In this document: positions 49,657 through 60,913 of the stretch, piece by piece
How positions within the stretch are numbered: the first letter of the stretch is position 1
Layout: every line of letters starts with the position of its first letter
Assembly (NCBI GenBank): GCA_963932465.1
Contig: OZ010791.1
Location: 320,226,283-320,290,282 of the forward strand
DNA from: Maratus speciosus
Taxonomy: Eukaryota; Arthropoda; Arachnida; Araneae; Salticidae
Direction of reading: 5' to 3'
Length of the DNA stretch: 64,000 bases
Notes under the pieces: generated by a model
Database searches by the model: none
What the model was told of the DNA's origin: nothing
What the model saw: the letters and a program-made list of their open reading frames with translations, nothing else
Made by a program: the position numbers and the translations under genes

Positions 49657-52428
49657 AGATTAACATACAAGATGGGGCATTTATGGCAAAATCTGTGATG
49701 GCAACAATACTAGCGTCACTACTGACATCGGGGAAGAATTGACAAGCCTCCGAAATTTACCTATGTTGAAGAACTATGTTTACGCTCTATGTTTTGAATA
49801 TCCATTCTTTTCTAAAACGAAGCAGAGGCAGCGAGAGCGGCAGACGATGTATTTATGTTTATTTATTTAGCTGGTTTTTTTTTTTTTTTTTTGTTATTGT
49901 ACCTGTATCCTTCACCTTTAACTTACAAAATAATAGTTAGAGTAATAATATAAAAGAAAAACCGTAGGAAATTCTGTTAAGAATGTAGATATGTAAATTT
50001 ATGAGATTAAATTGTAAAAAATCAAATTTAATTATTGTGTCAATTTATTCATATCGAATAAAATTTTACTGAGTGTAATGTCAGTACCTCTATTTATTTT
50101 TAACTTTTAGATTAACACAATTCTAAAAAATTGTCGAAAGGAATTTCTCCCTATCTGTAATTTTATTATTATTTCTTATATGTTAATATTATAAATATTA
50201 TTGAATTGATTGTACTTTGTTTACATTAAAAACAATATTTTTATTTTATCTGTAAGAAAGTGAAAATGCGTAAATTTTAAAAGATTATTGAAACGATTGT
50301 TTAACACGTTAAACTTCATAAATTGATAAAACATAGGCTATAAAAAGTTTCCTACCAAATAGGAATCATTATGAATTTTTCTGGGACTTAGTAGAGTGCA
50401 ACATTTCGTATATTTTTATATTGCACCATTGCTTTTGGTATATAACATTCGACAAAATTTATACCTTGTTTATCGTTGCACTTAAATCGTTCACTCATCA
50501 TGTAAAAAAGAAAAGCATATATCCGTGCATGAAATAGAATAGGTATTAGATATATAAAATAGAATATCTGTTCTATGTTCAGGTGTCTGTGTAAGGTTCT
50601 ATTGAAAATGTAAACATGCAACATTAAAAAAAGAAAGATCACAATAAGATCGATACTCAATAATAAAAATATTACAAGGATTAGGAGTTTCTTCCCCATT
50701 TTCACTAAAGGCGCTAAGATCGCAATTGCATTACCATTACGTTCTATGGGAGTGTCCGATCTTATATGTTAATCTATGAGTAATAGCAGGTAGCACCAGT
50801 GGGGGATGCTGATTGGTCATTAAGTCTCTGCTCCAAGTCCATTATAGACGTGTCTGTGAGTTTTTGTATCTGTGTGCATATTCTAGGTATTGAAAATGCA
50901 TTGTTCACCTTATAAATATATTGCGACAGCTTATAAAAAGGCGCACCGCTGGATAACTCTTTTGCTCGATTTTGCAATATTTGGCCTATAATGAAAACAG
51001 AATCTTGCAGTTTTGAAATTGCTTCCTATTTTAGGAGGATTTAGTATTTTGTGGGGTTTTTTTTCTAATTTTGTAGGTGGCATACTTAATTTAAAAGATA
51101 GAAAGTAATTTCTTAAAATTGTAATTAAAATAATATCATTACCAAAAATGAGGCCGTTCAATATAGCAATAGCAGAGTAGTAATTCTACATACTATTTTT
51201 TAAAAAAGCACGGGTAAATTTATTATATTCATTTTCCTCATTTAACTGTTGTGAATTTTTGAAACATCCAGTTTCGATTATTATATTTCATCTTCAAAGT
51301 AGAAGTATACTTAAAATCTTTCAAATAATCTAAAAAAATTGAATTTAGTTGGTAACACTTAAAAATATCAGCACTATATCACTAAATTTACACTTCTATT
51401 ATCCTCTTTAAACGGTATTCAAATAAGAAGTAATACCATAGTTACATTTTAGTTCAAGGTTAACTCAACATTTAATCTGAAAAAATTATAAAATGATTCC
51501 AAATGAGAAAATAAAACTGAAAACTAGAATGTTTTGTGATATCATGAAAAAGAAATTTTTAGTACTCCTGATTTATTAGAATATAGATATATTAATCGGA
51601 GCGATCGAGATATTGCTAAGGACTCTGAATAATAGATATAACGTCTAATACAGAGGTTTTTAGTTCTAAAAATTTCCTGATAAACCTTCTCTTACCAGAA
51701 TTGGTACGCATATCATAGATAAAAAAGTCTTATTCTGAAAGAGAAAAAAAAAAGAAAAAGAAAGAAACAGAAATATTAGAATTTAAACTAAAGTGATTTT
51801 CATGGAAATTTCATGATTAATGCGAATACACTTTACATTAATCCTCTCGTTGCGTAATACCTTTTATCAAAATAGATTCAAAATTTGCGCATTTCTAAAT
51901 TGCATATTTCAAATCTACATAAATTTTAGAGTTAAAATATATAAAAAAGTTTTTGCAAAAGAGTCTTTTCTTAAATAGAGAATTATATCATGAAAAAGAT
52001 TGTCAGAAAACTTGAATTTGAAGAATAATCATATGAAAGCGAAATTCTGAAAATTAATAGTGGTTAAATTATGATTTATATTATGAAGTACAATGGCAAA
52101 ACATATATACTAATGAAAATATGAAAAATACTTACAAAAATTGTACTAGAAATGACGTTTAGTGGGATAAATTTCGAAACGAGTTTAGAGGAAAAGTCGT
52201 ACTTCGCAATCTTGTACTAGTTTAAGTTCTTTATAAAACAAAAAACAGGATGCTCTCTACGAAGCTCTTTCATGATGAGATTTTTCATGATGAGGTATTT
52301 CGCTAGCAAAATGTTAAGTGATTATTCTCGTGGGGTGGAGATATCTTTGAGCTTTCAAAAGAGTGCAGGCGGGGAGATAGAGCACTAATACTCTACCTTC
52401 ATGGTGCGGGGAATGCTTACAAAACATC

Positions 52429-52466
<38 letters not shown>

Positions 52467-52494
52467 GAAATGAACCGTTGAACGAGAAAAGAGC
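49657..52494. other. AT-rich non-coding stretch
   Basis: A T-run near 49876-49892 and an unusual patch at 50715-50975 are visible. The patch has short inverted words taagatcg/cgatctta, a gattggtca CCAAT-like word and a tataaaaaggcgc TATA-like word, but no coding frame follows either. Poly(A) lies at 52431-52464. No gene recognised. Confidence 0.5.
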
Positions 52495-52640
52495 GGGTAG
52501 TGCATTTAAATAGACGTAAAACATGCTTCCCCGCCGAAATCGCGTGTTGCGTAAATTTTGCTACTTTTACGTTGCTCGGGGAAATCGCGGGATGCACAGC
52601 GAAAGGGTTAAACCTAAGGGTTCTTTCTAAACAGAAGTGC
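52495..52640. other. GC-richer island with imperfect internal repeats
   Basis: Contains ccgaaatcgcgtgttgcgta and a related gggaaatcgcgggatgc, with gcgtaaa and tttacg in opposite orientation between them, directly after the 34-base poly(A) tract. It may be a retroposed or MITE fragment. No frame on either strand carries a recognisable motif. Confidence 0.4.
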
Positions 52641-53426
52641 AATAATTACTTATACTTATTTCACACATTGGTGCCCTTTGCTCAAGTGTATTCATTATCT
52701 GGGAAAAGTATTTGTTATTTCTAGTCCTAACAAAATTCCTGATATTACACTAAATAAAAAGTTTTTAAACCATATAAAATAAAGTAATTCCACTTAAAAT
52801 AAAATACTGATATAAAACCATCGATTATCAGAAGAAAATATTATATTTCCTAACATAAACTAAAATTATTTTTTCATTTAATTTATTTCATTATTATTTT
52901 AAAAAATTGATCAACTTTTTAAAAAATGTCATTTAAAACAAGCAAAGTGACAATTCCGTATTTCTTTTAAGTATCCCAGAGGAGTTGATTTAAAGTAAAT
53001 AGTAAGTAATCATTCCTTTCTTCAACAAAAACTGTTTCACATTATTCATTCATTTCCGTTTTTGAAATACGCAATCACAATTTGATATCTCAAGAGATCT
53101 TGCCAGATACCGCTATAAATATTGCATGAACAACAACAAAATGTTCCGGATATATTCCCGCACAAGCAGTTTAGATAATATTTTACTCTTTCAAATGCTA
53201 TTTCACAGACTGCTTTAGAAATAATAGCTATTTGATGTAGACAGAAATATATTTTTTTTTTACAAAAAATATGGAGATTTAAATGTTTACTAGATAGTAC
53301 CTGTCAAGATTTGATGGTAAAAATTTTAAGGTTTCATTGAAAAAATTATTTTAATTAGTTGCTTTTAAGTTAATCAAGTATTGAAATGAATTGGTGCATT
53401 GTATAAATGATTTCTATAGGTTTAAA

Positions 53427-53505
53427 GCCATAGATGGCGCAGTCGGTCTAACCTACGTAGAGTACCTCCTCCTTACTAAGTGATAGGTTCTCTAAGCATA
53501 CTCAA
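53427..53505 (+). repeat. tRNA-derived SINE head (fragment)
   Basis: TGGCGCAGTCGG at 53435-53446 fits the tRNA A-box consensus exactly. GGTTCTCTAAGC at 53486-53497 is a degenerate B-box at a plausible distance (51 bases). The segment between them does not fold into a good cloverleaf and the acceptor stem is absent, so this is a SINE or tRNA relic rather than a working tRNA gene. Confidence 0.4.
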
Positions 53506-54146
53506 TGAAGCGAAAAAATGTTAAGTTTGTAATTTATGACAAATTAAGCTTTCTTTTTATAAGAAGTTAAATTTGAAATATTTGGTAAAGCATTTATTTT
53601 TACTTGTTACTGTCTCAATTTTTATCTAAAAAAATACAACATTTAGTATTTTCTAATTATTTTTTTAAATACACGACTTGACTTGTTTTCATTAAATTAT
53701 TGTTATCAGTCTCATTCTAAAACATTAAACTTAAAACTTGATGTTAGCAGCTAACGATTTATAATATATATATATTTTAATTACTTGAAGTTTATAGTTC
53801 TTATATGAATATTTTTATTTTTTCTGTTTTCTTTTTCCCTTTTTTTACGGAAAGGTATGACAAACTTTTCTTTGTATATACACATAGTATATTCTTGACA
53901 ATGTTATACAATATAGCAACAACTGTAGATCAGTTCGATATATTTAATTGATAATTCCATGCAAAATATTTTATCTTAAATATTTTTAATATAAAATTAG
54001 CATGTTGAATTTTATTTAATTATAAAGAATTCTAATAATAATAAAAATAAATCCGACTCATATAGCTTCTCCATCAGAAATAAAATATCACACTATTGAA
54101 ATGAATCATCGCCAAAACATTTTACACAAAACGTTCTGACGGGGTT

Positions 54147-54158
54147 GGGTTCGAACCC
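54147..54158. other. Isolated B-box-like word
   Basis: GGGTTCGAACCC matches the B-box of tRNA genes (palindromic, so strand is ambiguous). No A-box or stem was found at the right distance on either strand. Probably a tRNA/SINE remnant. Confidence 0.3.
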
Positions 54159-55074
54159 GTGTTTTCTACAAAAATTCACAGCTTTAAACTTACTTAAAAA
54201 AAAAAAAAAAGAGCGAGCCGAATATCTCCTACTTACCTCTAAAATTGAACAGGTTCTAGATTTAATTTCACGCATGCTCAAATGTGCCAATTTTGCACTG
54301 AACTGAATTTTTCCTTAGCATTTTAATATGTATGACTTAAAAAGACATTTCCTAAATATTTTTAACAAAATATTCTGTAAGATTTATAAGTTGTTTGTGT
54401 CAAAATTTAAGATTTTTCAAGAATAGAAACTGCTGAAAGAGAAAACAAGTTTCTGTCTTGGGAAATAAATAATAAATTGAAATTCTTACCCATTTATACT
54501 TTAAAGAGTCATCAATATTTATGATAAGTAGTGACAGATTTATCTGAATTTAAAATATAGCTATTGAGAATAGAAAATATACATATATTTTAAACTAAAA
54601 ATTATTCAATTTATACTATTTATTGGAACTCCAGTAATCTTATTAATACTCCCTGAACGTAATTCAGATATGTAGAACTTCGAATAATTTTACCAATCAC
54701 TAAAAAAATTTACGTAGGAATTTTTTTTTTAATTCGCTTTTGTTATATAAAACGGTATACCTAATGTATACTACTTGAATTTATCCTACTTTAATAAAAG
54801 ACCTGCTTTAATACAATAGGTAAATGGAAATAAACTATAATAAGAAATAAATATAAGTGTTATAAGTGTATGGGAATCGTATCCTACCAATATATTTTTT
54901 ATATAAATATAGATGTTTAAGATTATTATACAAACATAAAAATTCTAATTAAATATCAAATTTAACGTTAGTTTACATAGGAATTCCAGAGAAATTGTAT
55001 TTTAACGAACGAATACATAAACTTGCATTTCTATTTTTTTTTTTATCTTTGAAATATATTTGGCACTTTTCTGA

Positions 55075-55640
55075 TAGCTAGACGCCAGTGCTCGCCAAAA
55101 TCTCGCCAACATATTTTTCTCTCTAAATCTTTGAGCAGTAGTCTCTAAAATGTATGAATTTCGTTATAGTCCCAAACACAAACTGACACGTATGAGCACT
55201 ACACGGCCATTAAATCAAAAAGCACATAACCGGATGCATGAGATTCGTTGTACAGTAGCCTCTTATGAAATTTGGTAAAATTTCAATTACATGTCGATGT
55301 ATGAGGGTTAAATAGAAAAAAAAGCTTCACTAGATTCGTGAATTCTTTTACAAGTAGTCTCTAAAATCCAGGAAATTCGCTAAAACCGAGATCATAAACC
55401 GAGATATGAGCGCTACGTGCGCATTAAAACGAGTAAAAAACATCACTGGATGCATAACATTCTTTGTTAAGCAGTCTCAAAAATTTGTGAAATTCGTTAA
55501 AACCCCAATAACAAACCAATGTATCAGCGCTATGCACACAGTAAACCGATATAAATAATCACTGGGTGAATGAAATTTTTTGTGCAGCAGACTCTAAAAT
55601 ACATAAAATTCCTTAAAACCGAGATCACGATAATTATCTA
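55075..55640. repeat. Tandem array of ~98-120-bp units
   Basis: The anchor word cagtagtctctaaaat and variants recur at about 55135, 55253, 55352, 55470 and 55583. Each unit continues with gaaattcgttaaaacc, a-atcacaaaccga-atgtatgagcgctac, g-acattaaa and atcactggatgcat. Units are diverged and differ in length. Non-coding. Confidence 0.75.
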
Positions 55641-56719
55641 AATCCATTATAATAAGTCCAGTGTAGCATAAAATTATCCCAATTTTATACGTCAAATATT
55701 TCAATACTGTATTATAATATCTTAAGAAACTTACTTAAAAATACCTAAAACATGGGAACGTCCACCGCAGAAAAAAAAAATTTGTTGAAAAATTTTTTTT
55801 AACGGAATTATAAGTGTGATACATCAATTTAAATCTAAAGAGTTGAAGTATATGAATTTGAAAGTTTTAATTTCATAAGAGCAAGTGTTTTCTGAAAATG
55901 ATCTGGATACTAACAGTATAAAACTACATTTACATTTGAGCTTAAAATAAAACTTATTGAAATGTATGATTTTTTTTTACTTTTTAGAATTCAATAAAAT
56001 TATTATGCATTCAAATCAACAAACTATTATCATATCTTTAAGATCTACATAAATAAAATCTTTTAGATAATGTCTTTAATATATTTTTGGCTGCATTTAA
56101 ACGTCAATACTTAAATGTCACAAGAGTAACGGAAAACATACAAAAGATTTAACAAACAACAAAAAAAAAATACTTAAAATTTTTACCCAAAACTTATAAT
56201 TCTCTGATTTCGAGGTATAAGACATATTTTACATTAAATATTTTGTTTATGCTATGCATAGAATAGGCTCTGGGGAGTTGTCACAAGAGTAACAAACGTC
56301 TGTTTCACAAGAGTAACACATAATACTTTTGTCGATAATTTGATATAAAACTGCGTTACAACCAAAACAAACAGTATGCTTCAAGTTTTGTTGTTTTTTC
56401 TCTGCTATTAGAGCAGTTCTTGAAATAGTTTTAGCTATAACTAAGGTTATTTTGTAAATTTTAAGGAAGACAAATTATCTTTATTAGTGTTTTTTTAATG
56501 GGTGGATTTATTTTTATCCATTTTTGGTATTACTTAAGATTATAAAATAATCATGACAAGTAATTAAAGATATGATAAAACAACTCAACTCGTGTCATTT
56601 TTGTGTTCTTTCTTTTGGTTTGAAGCACAAGGTCTTTGATTAGATATTTTATAGGCTTTGTAAAGCTTCGTTTACTAAATTCTGCTGTATAACCTACAGA
56701 GGTTCTTATAGTAACACTT

Positions 56720-58136
56720 ATGGAAAGGATTATGATAGTATATTTTAAAGGGAAGATTTTAATATTGCTTCTTATACACGACATTGTTTTAAAGAGCAAG
56801 AAAAATTCTGCTAAGCGCCAAAAATTGCAGAGAAAAAATGAGAATGAAATTGACTATGTTGTTGTGAGAAAGAAACAAAACAAAATATATTACGATAAGG
56901 TGAAGAAAAATCTTACAACAAGCAAAAGCTTCGGCAAAAAAATTGAAATATTAAGAAAAGGAAAATGTAGAGAACTAGCTAACCTCAGATACTGTAGCGA
57001 AAAAAATCTAGCTCCACAGCTTTGGATAATTTTATGCCGATGAAGATTTAAGAAGAGGTCATTCTTAAGCTAAATCTACGTTAGTTAAGCGTGAAAGAGG
57101 TCACATAATTTCATCAATTCTAGGGGACATTTAATAAGATAATACTTTTTTTGTTTAAAGAAGCTTTCTTAAATTGAAAAATTGGAGATTCCTTTGCAGC
57201 TTTAAAGCCTAGTTTCATAAAGCAATAGAAAATTACTCATCAGAATATCTCAATTTGTTGCTGTCACGAAAACATTCAAGCAATTCATAATGTAGTAACT
57301 GGTGTATTTCCAGCATTAAACATTCCTGTGATGGATCTAATGGCTTTGTCTGCCAAAATACATGATAATTAGAATTCAGGAATTAAGAATGTCTCCTTTG
57401 TGGAGATAACATCGAAGAATTATTTGAAACGGAAGCCCATAATACATAACTTCTTATAAGTTATTGTAAATAGCAAAACTTTGATCGATGTTTTGCTATT
57501 GACAACACGTTTATCAATATCTTCTCAATACTGTTACTTTTTCAAAACGTTTATCAACGTTTTGAAAAAGTAACAGTTAAAGAAACCATTTCTGATTGTT
57601 TAAAAATTTTCGAAAGCAACTAAATCCATTTCTGTGGCACACATTCATTGAAACTTGTACAAGGGATTATTTTCGTAATGCCAAAAAAATAACCATTTCC
57701 CATAGAATAGTTATGCCAGTGGATTTTCTGGAAACTGTTTTATTTTCATGCCAAGACGAAATTTTGGTATGAAATGCTACATTACAGGTGAAATCCACAA
57801 GCGACTGTATTTTCAGCTTTTTTTTAGTATGATCCCAATAAAGTAAAACCTTATGCTATTATTTTAGACAATGTAACTCATAATCAATTTATTGTAAATG
57901 CTTTCGTATGTAAAATTTCAACATTGCATGTTTAAGGGAATTTATATTTTCCCAAAATGTACCTGTATTACTTTTCCATATCATGGTTGTGCTTTCCAAT
58001 TTAAACAAAAATATAACTATGCAAATATATTTGCAATGAATCAGACTCCTTTCTCAATTAGCTTAATTGGGCATATTTTGTTCTTTTCAAATACTGCTGG
58101 CATAGATGCTGTAGATTTATTTTGTGTTGTTGTATA
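56720..58136 (+). pseudogene. Decayed transposase-like gene of the 3.3-kb element
   Basis: The first readable part (56720-57043) is a basic, Lys-rich segment (KSKKNSAKRQKLQRK, KKQNKIYYDKVKK), as in the N-terminus of the family. Fragments follow in changing frames: CLLCGDNIEELFET (about 57390), KETISDCLKIFESN (about 57580) and VMPVDF-(frameshift)-E-x-x-x-x-CQDE (from about 57710, first acidic block). Then come YHGCAFQFKQKYNYAN (about 57979, where the usual D of D-G-x(3)-QFK is H) and IGHILFFSNTAGIDAVD (about 58066). I recognise this order (VDF-x-EN, DG-x-x-x-QFK, WHFF-x-x-x-x-GK-x-x-x-DG-x-GG) from a widespread family of uncharacterised arthropod and cnidarian proteins; a DDE-like nuclease fold is inference. 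Many stops and frameshifts make it non-functional. Confidence 0.65.
57469..57576. repeat. Two adjacent perfect hairpins
   Basis: The first hairpin has arms AATAGCAAAAC / GTTTTGCTATT (57469-57479, 57490-57500) with a 10-base loop. The second has 21-base perfect arms starting CTGTTACTTTTTC (57531-57551) and ending at 57576, with a 4-base loop TATC. Both lie inside the coding remnant of the 3.3-kb element and interrupt it, so they probably arose after inactivation, for example by template switching. Confidence 0.85.
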
Positions 58137-59052
58137 ATGATATTCATGGAATGAAATGCGTGCTAAAAAAGAAATTCTAAGATATACTGCTTATTTTGTC
58201 AAAAGAAATAAAACAATAAAGTTTCATTACTTTGCGAGAAAATACCAAAAGCGAAGGCATTCAACAAATACAACCCGTTAAAACCATGAAAAATGACACT
58301 ATCTACTATAAACCTTACACTAACATGATTCGTACAAAGAATTTGTGTTTCATTAAGTAAATCATGATACAGGAAAAGTTGCAAGTGATATTATTGATAA
58401 CGAAGACAATGATTTATTATGTTACGTAGCAGAAACTGAGAGGTTGCTATGTGGTTACATTGTTTGTTAATTTTAGAATATTTTACATTATTTTTATGTT
58501 ATTTTAAAATTAAACCATCACTAAAAGTTGTTCTGTATGGAAAATAATTTTTTAAACTTATTTTAATTTTTTTTTTTTTTTTTTTTTTTTATTTAAACTG
58601 AATTTTTTCTAAAATTACATTATGGACAAAATGTCACAAGAGTAACATTTAGCATTTTGCAAAATCAAATGTAACTAATTCATGTGTTATCAGATGAGTT
58701 CAATGTGTAATGCTTTTTAAAAAGATATAATTACTCTGCTATATTCTGTAAATTTTATTTCTATGGTCTCATATAATTCACAGAATTTCTGCGTCAAACA
58801 CAATTTTTGAAAATTGCATTTTTTTTTTTTTTTTTTTTTTTTTGAGTTACAAGAGTAACAAAATTTCCATTTATTATCTAGCCAAATAAAATGCTTTTGG
58901 TTACAAATTGTATATGGTTTATGAAAGTAGAGTACATGTATTTTTAAGAAGTTGCATCAAATTTATCTTAAATATATTTTGTAATAAAAAAAATGGAAAT
59001 ATATGTGGAAATTTTCTCTGATGGTCACAACAGTAACAGTGGACGTTCCCAT

Positions 59053-59684
59053 ATATTAACGCAAATATTTAAATAAAACATAACATAAACTACAACGTGT
59101 TTATTTCATAACGAAAGTATGAAACAGTAAATTACGTTATTCAAGATCCCGGACGTTACCAATTTTCTTCTCAATAAGCCATTTTGCGCTATACCAAAGC
59201 CCTTTAATTTTTTTTAGTTATGAACTTCGCTGTCAGGATCAAGAAAGTTATTCTCTTGGTTAATCTTAAAATGATTCAATCCCTCCTTTTCAAGTTTTAG
59301 TACAAAAATTTAAAGCTGCTTGCTCTGTTTTCGCAAATTCCCAAATTTTCACAATGATAACGCAAAGAAACGTGACGCAAACGTATTTAAGTGACACAAC
59401 AACAATTCATTCTTGGCGCGCAAAGGGGTTATCGGGAAATCAATGGCAAAAGAATCACGGGCAAGGTTTCATTTCAAACAATGCCAACTAGATGTACGCA
59501 TTTTTTTTCATTTTATGATGTTGATGTGGATATTTAGCGATCCGAATGCCAGGGAATCAGGAAAATGGAGAGATATTTGCAGAATTTTAGATCTGAAATG
59601 CAATATTAGAGATTTTTTATGAGTTATTCTATAATTCATTTCACATTTCTCTTTCAAATATCACACTTTTTTTGTAAGTTAAAA
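59053..59684. other. Unassigned stretch between two transposons
   Basis: A slightly GC-richer patch at about 59340-59620 has a 69-codon frame without any motif I recognise. No gene is called. Confidence 0.5.
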
Positions 59685-59686
59685 TA

Positions 59687-60599
59687 CAGTAATATCTCGA
59701 CTTACGTCAGCAATTCGTTCCAAGACCAGCGACGTCAGTCGAGGTCCATTTAGATGAACAAAAAAAAAGATATGTTAAAAAAAAAAACATCAAAATCTAA
59801 TGAGCATATTCTATTGTATTTAGGGATTATGTTACGCACATTTAACAATAGCAAAAAAATGCTTTTGCAATACAAGAATTTGGAATAAATCAATAAGTTG
59901 TTAACTTACAATTTGTTGTTCTTCTAGCTTCCCCGTTTGAGTCTTTGGGCATATGAAAACTATTTTGAAATGAAGTTTGAACCTACAATTCTTTCTTTCT
60001 TTTTTTTCTCTCTTAGAAATTCTTTGTAACAGCAAAGTGAGTTTTCTGAGTTTTTTTATAGTCGTTGCTTACACTTTGCACGACAGAATCAATATTTTTA
60101 AGAACCGTCATTCCAGCTTCAATAAGGTTCAGTTTTTTGGTTAATTTTTAAACCGTTATAATCTCCCCCCTTTCCCTTAGGCTCAAAATCTTCATCTATT
60201 TCTTGGACAGTACTTTGTTTCTTTAATTCGATAAATTCGTCAACAGTTAATTGCGGATCAGGCGAATTTATGAGATCAACAATATTATCATAATTAGCAT
60301 AATCATCCATTTCTAAGTTAAGTTCTCTTCCATTTTCGACGACTTCATTAATTAAGAGAAACACAGATTCACAAATTTCAGACATTTTCTTAGTCTGGGA
60401 GAAGAAAGTGTTTTCCAAGCATCTCTCATTGTTTTTTGCTGAAGTTAACCCCATGAATCCCCTATGACTGTGATTGCATCTGAGATGGTAAATTTCTTCC
60501 AAAAGTCTTCAAAAAAGTTCAAAATGCGTCTTAATTAAGGAAAAAAAATTCCAGGACAGACGACGTAAATAAGGGATGACATAAGTCGGGGTACTACTG
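59687..60599. mobile_element. Internally deleted Tigger/pogo element
   Basis: The left end CAGTAATATCTCGACTTACG pairs with the right end read in complement (CAGTAGTACCCCGACTTATG), each flanked by TA (59685-59686, 60600-60601). These termini are of the Tigger type. The element is 913 bases against about 2.5 kb for a complete one and keeps only the 3' part of the transposase (60119-60502, minus strand). Confidence 0.85.
60119..60502 (-). pseudogene. C-terminal remnant of a Tigger-family transposase
   Basis: A 127-codon minus-strand frame. Its second half has the acidic tail known from Tigger/TIGD-like transposases: INEVVENGRELNLEMD, then NIVDLINSPDPQLTVDEFIE and LKKQSTVQEIDEDFEPK. In the family, an L-T-x-E/D-E-L-x-E-L block of this kind follows the DDE domain. 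The CENPB-type DNA-binding and catalytic domains are absent, deleted together with the middle of the element, so the product cannot catalyse transposition. Confidence 0.75.
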
Positions 60600-60601
60600 T
60601 A

Positions 60602-60913
60602 GTTTAAATGAATGTTTAAAAAAAATGATATATAATTGTCTCAAATTATGTTTGAGACATTTACGTTTTTTAAAAGTATTTTTGGCATTTCGAATGATCT
60701 ATAAATATTATACAACAATTCCACAGCGTTTCAAGCTGAGAATTTGTTTGATGTACACTTTAATTTCAGCTATACAAACACCACAAAGAGATATATATTA
60801 ATTTTTTATAGCTATTATTTAAATAAAAAGCATGCTTTCAAACAAGAATATGTACTACAGATAAAGCATTTTTTAACGTTCTGTACAGGTGACCTCATAC
60901 ACACCGGAAGACA
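60602..60913. other. AT-rich non-coding spacer
   Basis: Nothing recognisable between the Tigger derivative and the mariner relic. Confidence 0.55.

Larger units (their letters stand above)
55752..59052. mobile_element. 3.3-kb DNA transposon with 14-bp TIRs and subterminal repeats
   Basis: The left end ATGGGAACGTCCAC (55752-55765) is exactly complementary to 59039-59052. The 13-base word TCACAAGAGTAAC or a one-base variant occurs in the same orientation at 56118, 56281 and 56305 near the left end and at 58634, 58847 and 59025 near the right end. The last copy is one base from the TIR. If the true terminus is GGGAACGTCC, an AT dinucleotide flanks both ends; otherwise no target duplication is clear. 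Between the motif clusters lies a decayed coding region (56720-58140). Repeated short motifs near both ends are typical transposase-binding sites, so the assignment as one element is an inference from several concordant signs. Superfamily not established. Confidence 0.75.

Noticed and set aside
50715..50975. CCAAT and TATA words as a gene promoter
   Set aside because: No coding exon or initiator follows on either strand; the words are expected by chance in AT-rich DNA.
54147..54158. Functional tRNA gene at GGGTTCGAACCC
   Set aside because: The T-stem does not pair over five bases on either strand, and no A-box or acceptor stem is present.
56720..57043. Intact small basic protein gene
   Set aside because: It lies inside the 3.3-kb element and continues in other frames with recognisable family blocks, so it is the N-terminal scrap of a larger dead gene.
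59413..59622. 69-codon frame as a gene
   Set aside because: No recognisable motif, no conserved neighbours, length within chance expectation.
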